The notes below the pieces were generated by a model that was given only the letters and a program-made list of their open reading frames with translations, did no database searches and was not told where the DNA came from. Of a DNA stretch of 64,000 bases, positions 56,942 through 64,000 are shown one piece after another. Every line of letters starts with the position of its first letter. Position 1 is the stretch's first letter. The stretch comes from Methyloferula stellata AR4 (GTDB lineage: Bacteria; Pseudomonadota; Alphaproteobacteria; Rhizobiales; Beijerinckiaceae), in contig NZ_ARWA01000001.1 of the NCBI RefSeq assembly GCF_000385335.1, positions 1,132,001-1,196,000 on the forward strand, written 5' to 3'. The translations under genes and the position numbers were made by a program.

Positions 56942-57744
56942 AGCCGCTGCAACTCAGCCTCAAGTCGAGCCCGGTGCAGCGGCTCGATCTTTCCCCGCTT
57001 GTGCCGCATGTGATCGCGGGCAAGAATCTCGCCGACATCGCGGCGCTCGAGATCGGAACGACGCGCGACAAGCTGACGGTCGGCGACGTGTTCAAGCTCA
57101 AGGGCGCGGCCTCGGACGAGATTATCATCGAAGGCGGCTCTGATCGTTTCGACTGCGTCGGGCAGGGCATGAAAGGTGGCGTGCTCCGCATCAATGGCGA
57201 CGTCGGCATGAATGCCGGGCGCCTGCTCGAAGGCGGCACGCTCGTGATCGCCGGTAGCGCCGGCCATTATGCGGGATCGCGCATGAAGGGCGGAAGGCTC
57301 GAAATTCTCGGCCATGCCGGCGATTTTATAGGTGGCCCGCGCGAAGGCGAAATCCACGGCATGGAAGGCGGCCTGCTCATCGTGCGCGGTTCGGCCGGCC
57401 ATCGCGCGGCCGACCGGCTGCGGCGCGGCACCATTATCGTCGAAGGCGATGCGGGCGATTGGCCGGCAAGCCGGATCGTCGCCGGCACTTTGGTCGTGGC
57501 AGGGCAATCGGGCATCAACCCCGGCTATCTGATGCGGCGCGGCACCTTGGTGCTTGGGCATGCCTCGCCGCTGCCGCCGACCTTCATCGATTGCGGGCCT
57601 TTGAACTCGGCGTTCGCCAGCGTCTTCAGCCGGGCGTTGAAAACGGATAGCCGCCTCGGTTCTAGACTTTTCGCGACGCCTCTGCGCCGCGTGATGGGTG
57701 ACATGGCCGTGCTCGGCAAGGGCGAGATTCTGGTGCCGGTGTAA
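56938..57744 (+). CDS. fhcC: Formyltransferase/hydrolase complex subunit C
   Basis: 268 residues. The centre is a right-handed beta-helix of GGxLxIxGxAG-type repeats (GGVLRINGDVGMNAG, GGTLVIAGSAGHYAG, GGRLEILGHAGDFIG), as in the GltB/FwdC structural domain. Structural subunit of the Fhc complex. Last gene of the operon; a hairpin repeat at 57765 follows. Confidence 0.96.
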   Translation: MKPLQLSLKSSPVQRLDLSPLVPHVIAGKNLADIAALEIGTTRDKLTVGDVFKLKGAASDEIIIEGGSDRFDCVGQGMKGGVLRINGDVGMNAGRLLEGGTLVIAGSAGHYAGSRMKGGRLEILGHAGDFIGGPREGEIHGMEGGLLIVRGSAGHRAADRLRRGTIIVEGDAGDWPASRIVAGTLVVAGQSGINPGYLMRRGTLVLGHASPLPPTFIDCGPLNSAFASVFSRALKTDSRLGSRLFATPLRRVMGDMAVLGKGEILVPV

Positions 57745-57764
57745 GCACGAATGATGGTGGGCGT

Positions 57765-57855
57765 CCTTCTCCCCTTGCGGGAGAAGGTGTCACGCGGAGC
57801 GTGACGGATGAGGGGGGTAAGATCCCTTAATGCAAAATCGTAACCCCTCACCCGG
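57765..57855. repeat. Palindromic repeat downstream of the fhc operon
   Basis: CCTTCTCCC pairs with GGGAGAAGG (57765-57787), followed by TCACGC/GCGTGA and two oppositely oriented GGATGAGGGG/CCCCTCACCC arms. Layout resembles 38241-38334. It lies between convergent genes and may end both transcripts. Confidence 0.75.
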
Positions 57856-57877
57856 CTTACGCCCACCAAGCTTGCTC

Positions 57878-58876
57878 TTACAAAACGAGCCCGTTGTCGG
57901 CGGCCATCAGCGCCAGATCCTTCTGCGGTCTTGCGCCGATGTGCTGAATGATTTCGGCCGCCGCCATGGCACCCAATCTGGCGCAGGTCGCAAGATCCTT
58001 GTCCTTGGTGAGGCCAGCCAGAAATCCGGCCGCGAAGAGGTCGCCTGCGCCCGTCGTATCGACGACACTCTCGACCGGAAAAGCCGGCACTGCGACGCTC
58101 GTCTCGCCCTTGACCACGACGCAGCCTTTTTCGGATCGCGTGACGACCGCGAGCAGGCCTTCGTTGCGCAGGAGGCCGAGCGCGGTGTCGAAATCGCCGG
58201 TCTGATACAGCGAATGCAATTCATGCTCGTTGGCAAACAGGATCTGCACCGACCCGTCGCGGATCAGTGCTAAAAACTCGTCGCGATACCGATCGACGCA
58301 AAAGGCGTCAGACAGCGTGAGAGCCACGCGCTGGCCTGCGGCGCGGGCGATTTTCGAGGCCTTGACGAAAGCGGCCTTCGCCGCCGGCGGGTCCCACAAA
58401 TAGCCTTCGAGATAGATGATGGAAGATTGCGCGACGACGGCCTCATCGACATCGGCCTCTGTGAGATTCTGGCAGGCGCCGAGAAATGTATTCATCGTTC
58501 GCTGCCCATCCGGCGTCACGAAGACGAGGCAGCGCGCGGTCGCGGCGCCATCGGGCGAGGCGGGGGTCGCGAAATCGACTTTCGCCCGCTGGATGTCATG
58601 GGCAAACATTTTACCAGGGTCATCGGCTTTGACGCGGCCGACAAAGGCCGTGCGGCATCCAAAGCTCGCGGCGCCGATGATCGTATTGGCGGCGGATCCG
58701 CCGGAGACGATGGTTGTCGGGCCCATGGCCTCGTAGAGGACCTGCGCGGTCTTCTCATCGACGAGCTGCATTGAGCCTTTGTTGAGATTATGTTTGGCGA
58801 GAAGATCGTCGTCGGCGAATGCGAGCACATCGACGATGGCATTGCCAAAACCCAAAATGTCGTAGCGCGCGGCCAT
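57878..58876 (-). CDS. PfkB-family carbohydrate/nucleoside kinase (adenosine kinase-like)
   Basis: 332 residues from the ATG at 58876; a frame to 58921 adds an unlikely N-terminus. PfkB motifs: VSGGSAANTIIGAASFG near the start and DTTGAGDLFAAGFLAGL with the catalytic Asp at the end. The spacing and the FANEHELHSLY motif fit adenosine-kinase-like members of Alphaproteobacteria. Adenosine arises from S-adenosylhomocysteine breakdown, but ribose or other sugars remain possible substrates. Confidence 0.85.
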   Translation of the reverse strand: MAARYDILGFGNAIVDVLAFADDDLLAKHNLNKGSMQLVDEKTAQVLYEAMGPTTIVSGGSAANTIIGAASFGCRTAFVGRVKADDPGKMFAHDIQRAKVDFATPASPDGAATARCLVFVTPDGQRTMNTFLGACQNLTEADVDEAVVAQSSIIYLEGYLWDPPAAKAAFVKASKIARAAGQRVALTLSDAFCVDRYRDEFLALIRDGSVQILFANEHELHSLYQTGDFDTALGLLRNEGLLAVVTRSEKGCVVVKGETSVAVPAFPVESVVDTTGAGDLFAAGFLAGLTKDKDLATCARLGAMAAAEIIQHIGARPQKDLALMAADNGLVL

Positions 58877-59029
58877 CTTCGTTCCCCAGCAAAGCATTTG
58901 AGATCGCGTCGTTCGTCGCATCGCAAGCCCCGCCGGTCAAGGCAGAGCTGCCCTTCCGGATGCTTCCGGTCTGGCTCGTCTTAAGATTTCGTTAACCATA
59001 AATCCCTATCCAACAGGGACCTGCCAGAC

Positions 59030-59308
59030 ATGTCGAGCACAGCTAGGGGCGATGCGATGAACATTGAATTGGAAGAGCGGGTCAGACATCTTGCGTATGC
59101 AATCTGGGAATTGGAAGGCTGTCCCGACGGACGTGCCTATGAGCATTGGGAACGGGCTCTGAGACAGCTTGACTGTGCGGCGGATATTTCCGCCGCCCCG
59201 GCTAAGGCGAAAGCCGCAAGCAAAAAGCCGGTATCCCGCTCAGTCTCGAAAACGCCGGCGCAGCCGAAGCGTAAAAGCACGCGGGTGCCGCAGGTCACGT
59301 TCAACTAG
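59030..59308 (+). CDS. DUF2934-family protein
   Basis: 92 residues (or 83 from the ATG at 59057). The family core RVRHLAYAIWELEGCPDGRAYEHWERA is followed by a Lys/Ala/Ser-rich tail, a common pattern for small DNA-associated-looking basic tails. Function unknown. A terminator at 59338-59368 follows. Confidence 0.8.
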   Translation: MSSTARGDAMNIELEERVRHLAYAIWELEGCPDGRAYEHWERALRQLDCAADISAAPAKAKAASKKPVSRSVSKTPAQPKRKSTRVPQVTFN

Positions 59309-59337
59309 ATCGCGAAGATCGACGGATCTTCTGATGC

Positions 59338-59368
59338 AAACGCGCGATGCTGTTGCACCGCGCGTTTT
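59338..59368 (+). terminator. Rho-independent terminator after DUF2934
   Basis: AAACGCGCG (59338-59346) pairs with CGCGCGTTT (59359-59367) and ends in TTTT. Confidence 0.8.
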
Positions 59369-59388
59369 CTGCATTCGCGATTGTTGGA

Positions 59389-60381
59389 TCACAGCCCTTC
59401 GAAGAGCGCCGTCGAGAGATAGCGTTCGGCGAAGGAGGGGATGATCAGGACGATATTCTTACCGGCGAATTCCGGACGCGACCCGATCTCGCAGGCTGCT
59501 GCCACCGCTGCGCCCGACGAAATGCCGGCCGGGATGCCTTCGAGCCGGGCGAGCAGGCGAGCCGTATCGAAGGCCGTCTGATTGCCGACGGTGACCACTT
59601 CGTCGATCAGGCTGCGGTCGAGGATCGAGGGAATGAAGCCGGCACCAATGCCTTGGATCTTATGCGGGCCGGGTTGGCCGCCTGAAAGGATCGGCGAGTC
59701 TTCCGGCTCGATCGCGACGATCTTGATGCCGGGCTTGCGCGGCTTCAAGACCTGCGCGACGCCGGTGATCGTGCCGCCGGTGCCGACACCGGCAACGAAA
59801 GCGTCGATCTCGCCATTCGTGTCGTTCCAGATTTCTTCGGCCGTGGTGAGGCGATGGATTTCCGGATTGGCCGGATTGTCGAATTGACGCGGGACGACCG
59901 AGTCTGGCGTCGCAGCGGAAAGTTCTTCGGCCTTGGCGACGGCGCCTTTCATTCCTTGCGGAGCAGGTGTCAGCACGAGTTCGGCGCCGAGCAGTGCCAG
60001 CATTTTGCGGCGCTCGATCGACATCGATTCCGGCATGACCAGAATGAGCTTATAGCCGCGCGCGGCGGCGACGAAGGCGAGCGCGATGCCGGTATTGCCG
60101 GAGGTCGGCTCGATCAGGGTCGTGACGCCGGGCTTGATCTTACCGGTCTCTTCCAGGACCGTGATCATGTGAACGCCGATACGATCCTTGACGCTCGCAA
60201 TCGGATTGAAGAATTCGAGCTTGGCTAGGAGATTGGCCTTCACGCCCTTTTCGGCGGCGATCTTGTTCAGGCGCACGATGGGCGTATTGCCGATCGTATC
60301 GGTGATGGAATCATAAATCCGCCCGCGTCCCGGAACCTGCGTCGTTGCGGGGCTCTCGGCCTTCAATGCCGCTTGTGCCAT
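59389..60381 (-). CDS. cysK: Cysteine synthase A (O-acetylserine sulfhydrylase)
   Basis: 330 residues. The PLP lysine is Lys65 in [11 protein letters not shown]; the substrate loop [11 protein letters not shown] and the phosphate loop [10 protein letters not shown] are intact. Makes cysteine from O-acetylserine and sulfide. Monocistronic; the 250-bp gap on its 5' side ends with the peroxiredoxin terminator. Confidence 0.96.
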   Translation of the reverse strand: MAQAALKAESPATTQVPGRGRIYDSITDTIGNTPIVRLNKIAAEKGVKANLLAKLEFFNPIASVKDRIGVHMITVLEETGKIKPGVTTLIEPTSGNTGIALAFVAAARGYKLILVMPESMSIERRKMLALLGAELVLTPAPQGMKGAVAKAEELSAATPDSVVPRQFDNPANPEIHRLTTAEEIWNDTNGEIDAFVAGVGTGGTITGVAQVLKPRKPGIKIVAIEPEDSPILSGGQPGPHKIQGIGAGFIPSILDRSLIDEVVTVGNQTAFDTARLLARLEGIPAGISSGAAVAAACEIGSRPEFAGKNIVLIIPSFAERYLSTALFEGL

Positions 60382-60577
60382 GTGATCCTCCCAAAACTCG
60401 ACTGCATCCAGCGCGAGGACAATTCCACTTTCGCGCCCTGTACTGAATAATAATCCTACCGGAGCAGGGTGTTAAATCAAAGCACACATTATCGGCAGTA
60501 CGTTTCGCAATGATTTCGGGCTTATTTGAGCCGTCCGCGTCCGGCTGCCGAGCCATATCGGCTTGTTTCCAAAACGT

Positions 60578-60618
60578 GAAAAAGCCCTCTCGCGGCGAGG
60601 GTCGCGAAAGGGCTTTTC
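60578..60618 (-). terminator. Terminator of the peroxiredoxin gene
   Basis: AAAAGCCCT (60580-60588) pairs with AGGGCTTTT (60609-60617), with an inner TCGCG/CGCGA stem. On the minus strand the hairpin ends in a T run. It is 14 bp past the peroxiredoxin stop. Confidence 0.82.
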
Positions 60619-60631
60619 AGCGCGGCGAAGC

Positions 60632-61267
60632 TCAGCCTTGCGGCTGGGCAACGACGCGCAGATAGGGCTTCAAGGTCTTCCAGCCGGCCGGGTATTTCTT
60701 CTTGGCATCTTCGTCGGAGACGGCCGGAACGATGACGACATCTTCGCCATTTTTCCAATTCACCGGCGTTGCGACCTGATGCTTCGCAGTGAGTTGCAGA
60801 GAGTCGATGACGCGCAAGATCTCATCGAAATTGCGGCCGGTGCTCGCCGGATAAGTGAGGGTGAGCTTGATCTTCTTGTCGGGGCCGATGACGAAGACGG
60901 AGCGCACGGTGAGCGTGTCGTTCGCATTCGGATGGATCATGCCATAGAGGTTGGCGACCTTACGCTGCGGATCGGCGATGACCGGGAAATTCACGGCATG
61001 GCCTTGGGTTTCCTTGATGTCCTCTGCCCATTTGTCATGATTGGCGAGTTCATCGACGGAGAGGCCGATGACCTTGACGTTGCGCTTGTCGAATTCGGGC
61101 TTCAGTTTAGCGGTATAGCCGAGTTCGGTCGTGCAGATCGGGGTGAAGTTCTTCGGATGCGAGAAGAGAATGCCCCAAGAATCGCCCAACCATTTATGGA
61201 ATTGGATGGGGCCTTCGGTGGTTTCGGTCTCGAAGTCGGGGGCGATATCGCCAAGTTGAAGTGCCAT
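60632..61267 (-). CDS. 1-Cys peroxiredoxin (Prx6 family)
   Basis: 211 residues. A single cysteine, Cys45, in the peroxidatic motif NFTPICTTE; no resolving Cys exists anywhere in the protein. Length and the C-terminal domain (PVNWKNGEDVVIVPAVSDEDA) are those of Prx6-type enzymes. Reduces peroxides in the cytoplasm with an external thiol. A predicted promoter is at 61458-61485. Confidence 0.95.
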   Translation of the reverse strand: MALQLGDIAPDFETETTEGPIQFHKWLGDSWGILFSHPKNFTPICTTELGYTAKLKPEFDKRNVKVIGLSVDELANHDKWAEDIKETQGHAVNFPVIADPQRKVANLYGMIHPNANDTLTVRSVFVIGPDKKIKLTLTYPASTGRNFDEILRVIDSLQLTAKHQVATPVNWKNGEDVVIVPAVSDEDAKKKYPAGWKTLKPYLRVVAQPQG

Positions 61268-61457
61268 GGTCTAACTCCGCACTGCTTTAAAGGGGATGGA
61301 TGACGGACGTCATTGGTCGGGGGCCTGACCAGCTCGCAGCGAAGACAGCCGGCGCGTGCAAGAAGCCCTATCGGCGGCGTATTTCACGATCATTTCAGGC
61401 TTGATTTCATTTCGCGAGGCTTGGGCGGCGAGGCGAAGCAACCCGTGACTGATAAGA

Positions 61458-61485
61458 AGCATATTAAAACAACAGATATTGTCAA
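61458..61485 (-). promoter_or_regulatory. Predicted sigma-70 promoter of the peroxiredoxin gene
   Basis: On the minus strand TTGACA (61480-61485) is 16 bp from TATGCT (61458-61463). Just upstream is the direct repeat TTAGTTATG / TTAGTTGAC, which could bind an activator. The 305-bp gap 61268-61572 is AT-rich around this site and has no gene. Confidence 0.5.
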
Positions 61486-61572
61486 CTAATACATAACTAA
61501 CTGAAAATACGATATTTAATAGAAGTTATTTGCAGTTTCGGACGAGAAAAATAGAATAATATTCTTCGTCGA

Positions 61573-62016
61573 TCAGATCGTGAAATCGGCGCCCTGAATC
61601 GCAGGCTTGAAGACCTTATATTCGTCGGCGCGCCGGCAGAGATCGTCGATCGTGACGGTTTCGAGCTGGCTCATAAAAGCTTTCTCGGCTTCCGACACCA
61701 TCGGCACCACGACATCGGAAACCAGCGCGCATTCCTTGTCGGGGGCGGGCTCCAGATCTTCCATCACGGCACGCAGGATTTCGGCGGCCGTGATGCGACG
61801 GCGCTCGCGTGTCAGCTCGTAGCCGCCGCGTGGCCCGCGCAAGCCTTTCAAGATGTTGGCGCGCACCAGCGCCTGCAGAAGCGTTTCGAGATGGCGCGGC
61901 GGCAGATCGAGACGCGCTGCGAGCGCTTTGGCCGCGACCGGCTGCGGCCGCGCATGAATCGCAATATCGGCAACGGCGGCAAGCGCCAGAAGACAGCGGC
62001 GCGGCAGGAAGATCAA
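61573..62016 (-). CDS. Rrf2-family transcriptional regulator
   Basis: 147 residues. Rrf2 winged helix with [23 protein letters not shown] and the wing [16 protein letters not shown]. It has only scattered cysteines (RRC, KEC, DLC) and lacks the three closely spaced cysteines that hold the Fe-S cluster in IscR, so it may sense something else. Overlaps dut by four bases and follows coaBC-dut on the same strand. Confidence 0.88.
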   Translation of the reverse strand: MIFLPRRCLLALAAVADIAIHARPQPVAAKALAARLDLPPRHLETLLQALVRANILKGLRGPRGGYELTRERRRITAAEILRAVMEDLEPAPDKECALVSDVVVPMVSEAEKAFMSQLETVTIDDLCRRADEYKVFKPAIQGADFTI

Positions 62017-62507
62017 AGCGGGCCTCCCAATTTGGCGGCTTCGGCTTGCGCGGGCTCCGTCGATCCGAAACCGCCCTCGCCGCGCGCGGTCTCGTTAAGC
62101 GCGGCACTCTCGACAAAGGCCGCGCGCACGACGGGCGCTACAACGAGTTGCGCGATGCGGGCACCACGGATGATCTCGAAAGGTCTGTCGCCGTGATTGA
62201 CGAGCAGCACAAGAATCTCGCCGCGATAATCGCTATCGATCGTGCCGGGCGCGTTGAGAACCGTGACGCCATCCTTCGCGGCCAACCCCGATCGCGGCCG
62301 GATCTGCGCCTCATATCCTTCGGGCAATTCGAGCGCGATGCCGGTTGGAATTTTATCGCGGGCGCCCGGCATCAGTGTCAGCGCCTCGCTGACCGCGGCA
62401 TGCAGATCGCAGCCGGCGGCGCCCGCCGTCTGATAGGATGGCAAGGGCAGGCCCTCGCCATGCGTGAGGACTTTCAAGATGACCGGGATTGAAGGCGTGC
62501 CGCTCAT
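62013..62507 (-). CDS. dut: Deoxyuridine 5'-triphosphate nucleotidohydrolase (dUTPase)
   Basis: 164 residues. All five dUTPase motifs are visible: [47 protein letters not shown] and the C-terminal [10 protein letters not shown] arm. Hydrolyses dUTP to dUMP, keeping uracil out of DNA. Overlaps both neighbours. Confidence 0.97.
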   Translation of the reverse strand: MSGTPSIPVILKVLTHGEGLPLPSYQTAGAAGCDLHAAVSEALTLMPGARDKIPTGIALELPEGYEAQIRPRSGLAAKDGVTVLNAPGTIDSDYRGEILVLLVNHGDRPFEIIRGARIAQLVVAPVVRAAFVESAALNETARGEGGFGSTEPAQAEAAKLGGPL

Positions 62508-63742
62508 CGCGTGCGCCCGTCGAGCTCGCCCGCGAGCCGCGCGATCAACCGGCGCGCGACCTCGTCCTTGGAGAGATCGGCCCAGGTCTCCGTGCTCGCG
62601 GCGGTGATGATCGTCACCGTGGTCTCGTCCTTGCCCATGACGCCATCTTTGCCGACATCGTTTGCGACGATCAGATCGGCGCCTTTGCAGCGCAATTTTT
62701 CCTGCGCATTGGCCAGAAGGTTTTCAGTCTCCGCTGCGAAGCCGAGGACAAGCGAAGGCCGCGCGGTGGTCCGTTGTGCGATGGTGGCAAGAATATCGGG
62801 GTTTTCGACGAAATGCAGAACCGGCGCCTCGCCCGCGCCCTTCTTGATCTTCTGATGCGCTTCTTCGTCGGCGCGCCAATCGGCGACGGCGGCGGCGGCG
62901 ATGAAAATATCGGCGGGCAATGCGGCTTCTGTTTCAGCCAGCATTTGCCGCGCCGTTTCGACATGATGCGTCGTGACGCCAGCCGGATCGGCGAGCGTCA
63001 CCGGCCCTGAAATGAGCGTCACGCGCGCGCCGGCGGCAGCGGCTGCTTTGGCGAGCGCATGGCCCTGCTTGCCGGAGGAACGATTGGCGAGATAGCGCAC
63101 CGGATCGATCGGCTCATGCGTCGGCCCAGAGGTGATGACGACCGTCTTTCCGGCGAGCGCCGCGGTGGCCGATGGCAGCGGCAGAAAGGTCTCCGTCGCC
63201 AGCGCGCTTTCGATCGCCGCGAGGATCGCCAAGGGCTCGCTCATTCGGCCGGGACCATATTCGCCGCAGGCCATGTCGCCATCCTCCGGCCCGACGAAAA
63301 GCACGCCGTCGTGGCGCAAAGTCTCGACATTGCGCATGGTGGCCGGATGCAGCCACATGCGGACATTCATCGCTGGCGCCACGAGGATTTTCTTATCCGT
63401 CGCGAGCAGCAGCGTGGAGGCGAGATCGTTCGCGATCCCTTGCGCCATTTTCGCCAGAAGATCGGCGGTGGCGGGCGCGACGACGACGAGATCAGCCGAG
63501 CGCGACAGCTCGATGTGTCCCATCTCGGCTTCGTCGGTCAGCGCGAAAAGAGCGTCGTGAACTTTGGTCCGCGCAAGGCTCGCAACTGATAGCGGCGTGA
63601 CGAAATGCTTAGCCGCCGCCGTCATCACTGGCGTGATCTCGATGCCGCGTTCTTGCGCGCGGCGGATGAGCTCGAGCACCTTATAGGCCGCTATGCCGCC
63701 GCCGATGACGAGAAGGATGCGTTTTTGTGTTTGCGCGGTCAT
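62504..63742 (-). CDS. coaBC: Bifunctional phosphopantothenoylcysteine decarboxylase/synthetase
   Basis: 412 residues. CoaC part (about 1-185): [24 protein letters not shown], and active-site Cys in [10 protein letters not shown]. CoaB part: [25 protein letters not shown]. Carries out two steps of coenzyme A synthesis. First gene of coaBC-dut-rrf2, with four-base overlaps. Coupling of coaBC with dut is common in bacteria. Confidence 0.97.
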   Translation of the reverse strand: MTAQTQKRILLVIGGGIAAYKVLELIRRAQERGIEITPVMTAAAKHFVTPLSVASLARTKVHDALFALTDEAEMGHIELSRSADLVVVAPATADLLAKMAQGIANDLASTLLLATDKKILVAPAMNVRMWLHPATMRNVETLRHDGVLFVGPEDGDMACGEYGPGRMSEPLAILAAIESALATETFLPLPSATAALAGKTVVITSGPTHEPIDPVRYLANRSSGKQGHALAKAAAAAGARVTLISGPVTLADPAGVTTHHVETARQMLAETEAALPADIFIAAAAVADWRADEEAHQKIKKGAGEAPVLHFVENPDILATIAQRTTARPSLVLGFAAETENLLANAQEKLRCKGADLIVANDVGKDGVMGKDETTVTIITAASTETWADLSKDEVARRLIARLAGELDGRTR

Positions 63743-63790
63743 GGGTCTTGGTGCGGCCTTCGGTCTTGCATGCCCACTAAAGCCCTCGTG

Positions 63791-63891
63791 CTTCGAGACG
63801 GGTCCTGCGGACCCTCCTCAGCATGAGGGGCTTTCGGCAGGAGCTACCACTAGCCCTCACCCTGAGGTGCGAGCGAAGCGAGCCTCGAAGG
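63791..63891. repeat. Paired inverted repeats (CTTCGAGACG family), second locus
   Basis: Starts CTTCGAGACGGGTCC and CCTCCTCAGCATGAGGGG, then the inverted unit CCCTCACCCTGAGGTGCG to GCCTCGAAGG. Same arrangement as 45189-45292. The remaining bases to the end of the window, 63892-64000, are AT-rich and hold no recognised gene. Confidence 0.8.
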
Positions 63892-64000
63892 AAGAGGGCG
63901 AGCCCCAGCTCTTTTATAATCCATATGGGCCAAATTTCACGGGTAAAATCCGTTAAATGTCTATAAAGTTAAATTGCCAATGTGAAACGTGCCCGCTTTT

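Overview
The window is about 64 kb of G+C-rich chromosome from an alphaproteobacterium, most likely a methylotroph or methanotroph of the Hyphomicrobiales (Beijerinckiaceae or Methylobacteriaceae type). The main evidence is a nearly complete tetrahydromethanopterin (H4MPT)/methylofuran formaldehyde-oxidation locus at 44.1-57.7 kb: fae, mtdB, mch, fhcB-A-D-C, a beta-RFAP synthase, and several cofactor-biosynthesis homologues (MfnF-like, MfnD-like, RimK-like, CitG-like, HisA-like and pterin-dehydratase-like). Family calls come from reading motifs in the translations; no database search was run.

Layout. 0-9 kb: 3' end of an L-lactate permease, an amidase-only allophanate hydrolase, two small proteins, then on the minus strand a glycosyltransferase-like protein, a VIT/CCC1 metal transporter, a 995-residue autotransporter and an FkbM methyltransferase. 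9.4-19 kb: a complete tripartite RND efflux operon (NodT-type outer-membrane lipoprotein, MdtA-, MdtB- and MdtC-like). 19-27 kb: hemY and a mitofilin-like protein, a CitE-like lyase, a DUF429 gene broken by an in-frame amber codon, a beta-carbonic anhydrase and asd. 26.5-31 kb: small hypothetical proteins, DUF3597, a TonB-dependent receptor that has lost its central barrel, and leuB. 31-36 kb: a second RND system with its own TetR regulator and a likely operator over the promoter. 36-38.2 kb: a small accessory patch with two copies of a structured 160-bp repeat around a periplasmic-protein gene, then a low-G+C zinc-ribbon/HEPN gene. 38.3-44.1 kb: acnA and ccmABCDG. 44.1-57.7 kb: the C1 locus. 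57.9-64 kb: an adenosine-kinase-like PfkB protein, DUF2934, cysK, a 1-Cys peroxiredoxin, and an Rrf2 regulator-dut-coaBC operon.

How it works together. Formaldehyde is condensed with H4MPT by Fae, oxidised by MtdB, cyclohydrolysed by Mch and released as formate through the Fhc complex, which carries a methylofuran-type cofactor. The neighbouring minus-strand genes look like the workshop for making H4MPT and methylofuran. The adjacent ccm genes mature c-type cytochromes, which methanol-oxidising chains usually need, although no methanol dehydrogenase is in view.

The least ordinary parts are the accessory patch at 36-38 kb (repeat with compensatory changes in one hairpin, plus a solitary HEPN protein), the two decayed genes (DUF429, TonB receptor), the predicted TetR operator, and the many intergenic palindromic repeats of at least five families. 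No tRNA, rRNA, CRISPR array, intact insertion sequence or phage gene was recognised.
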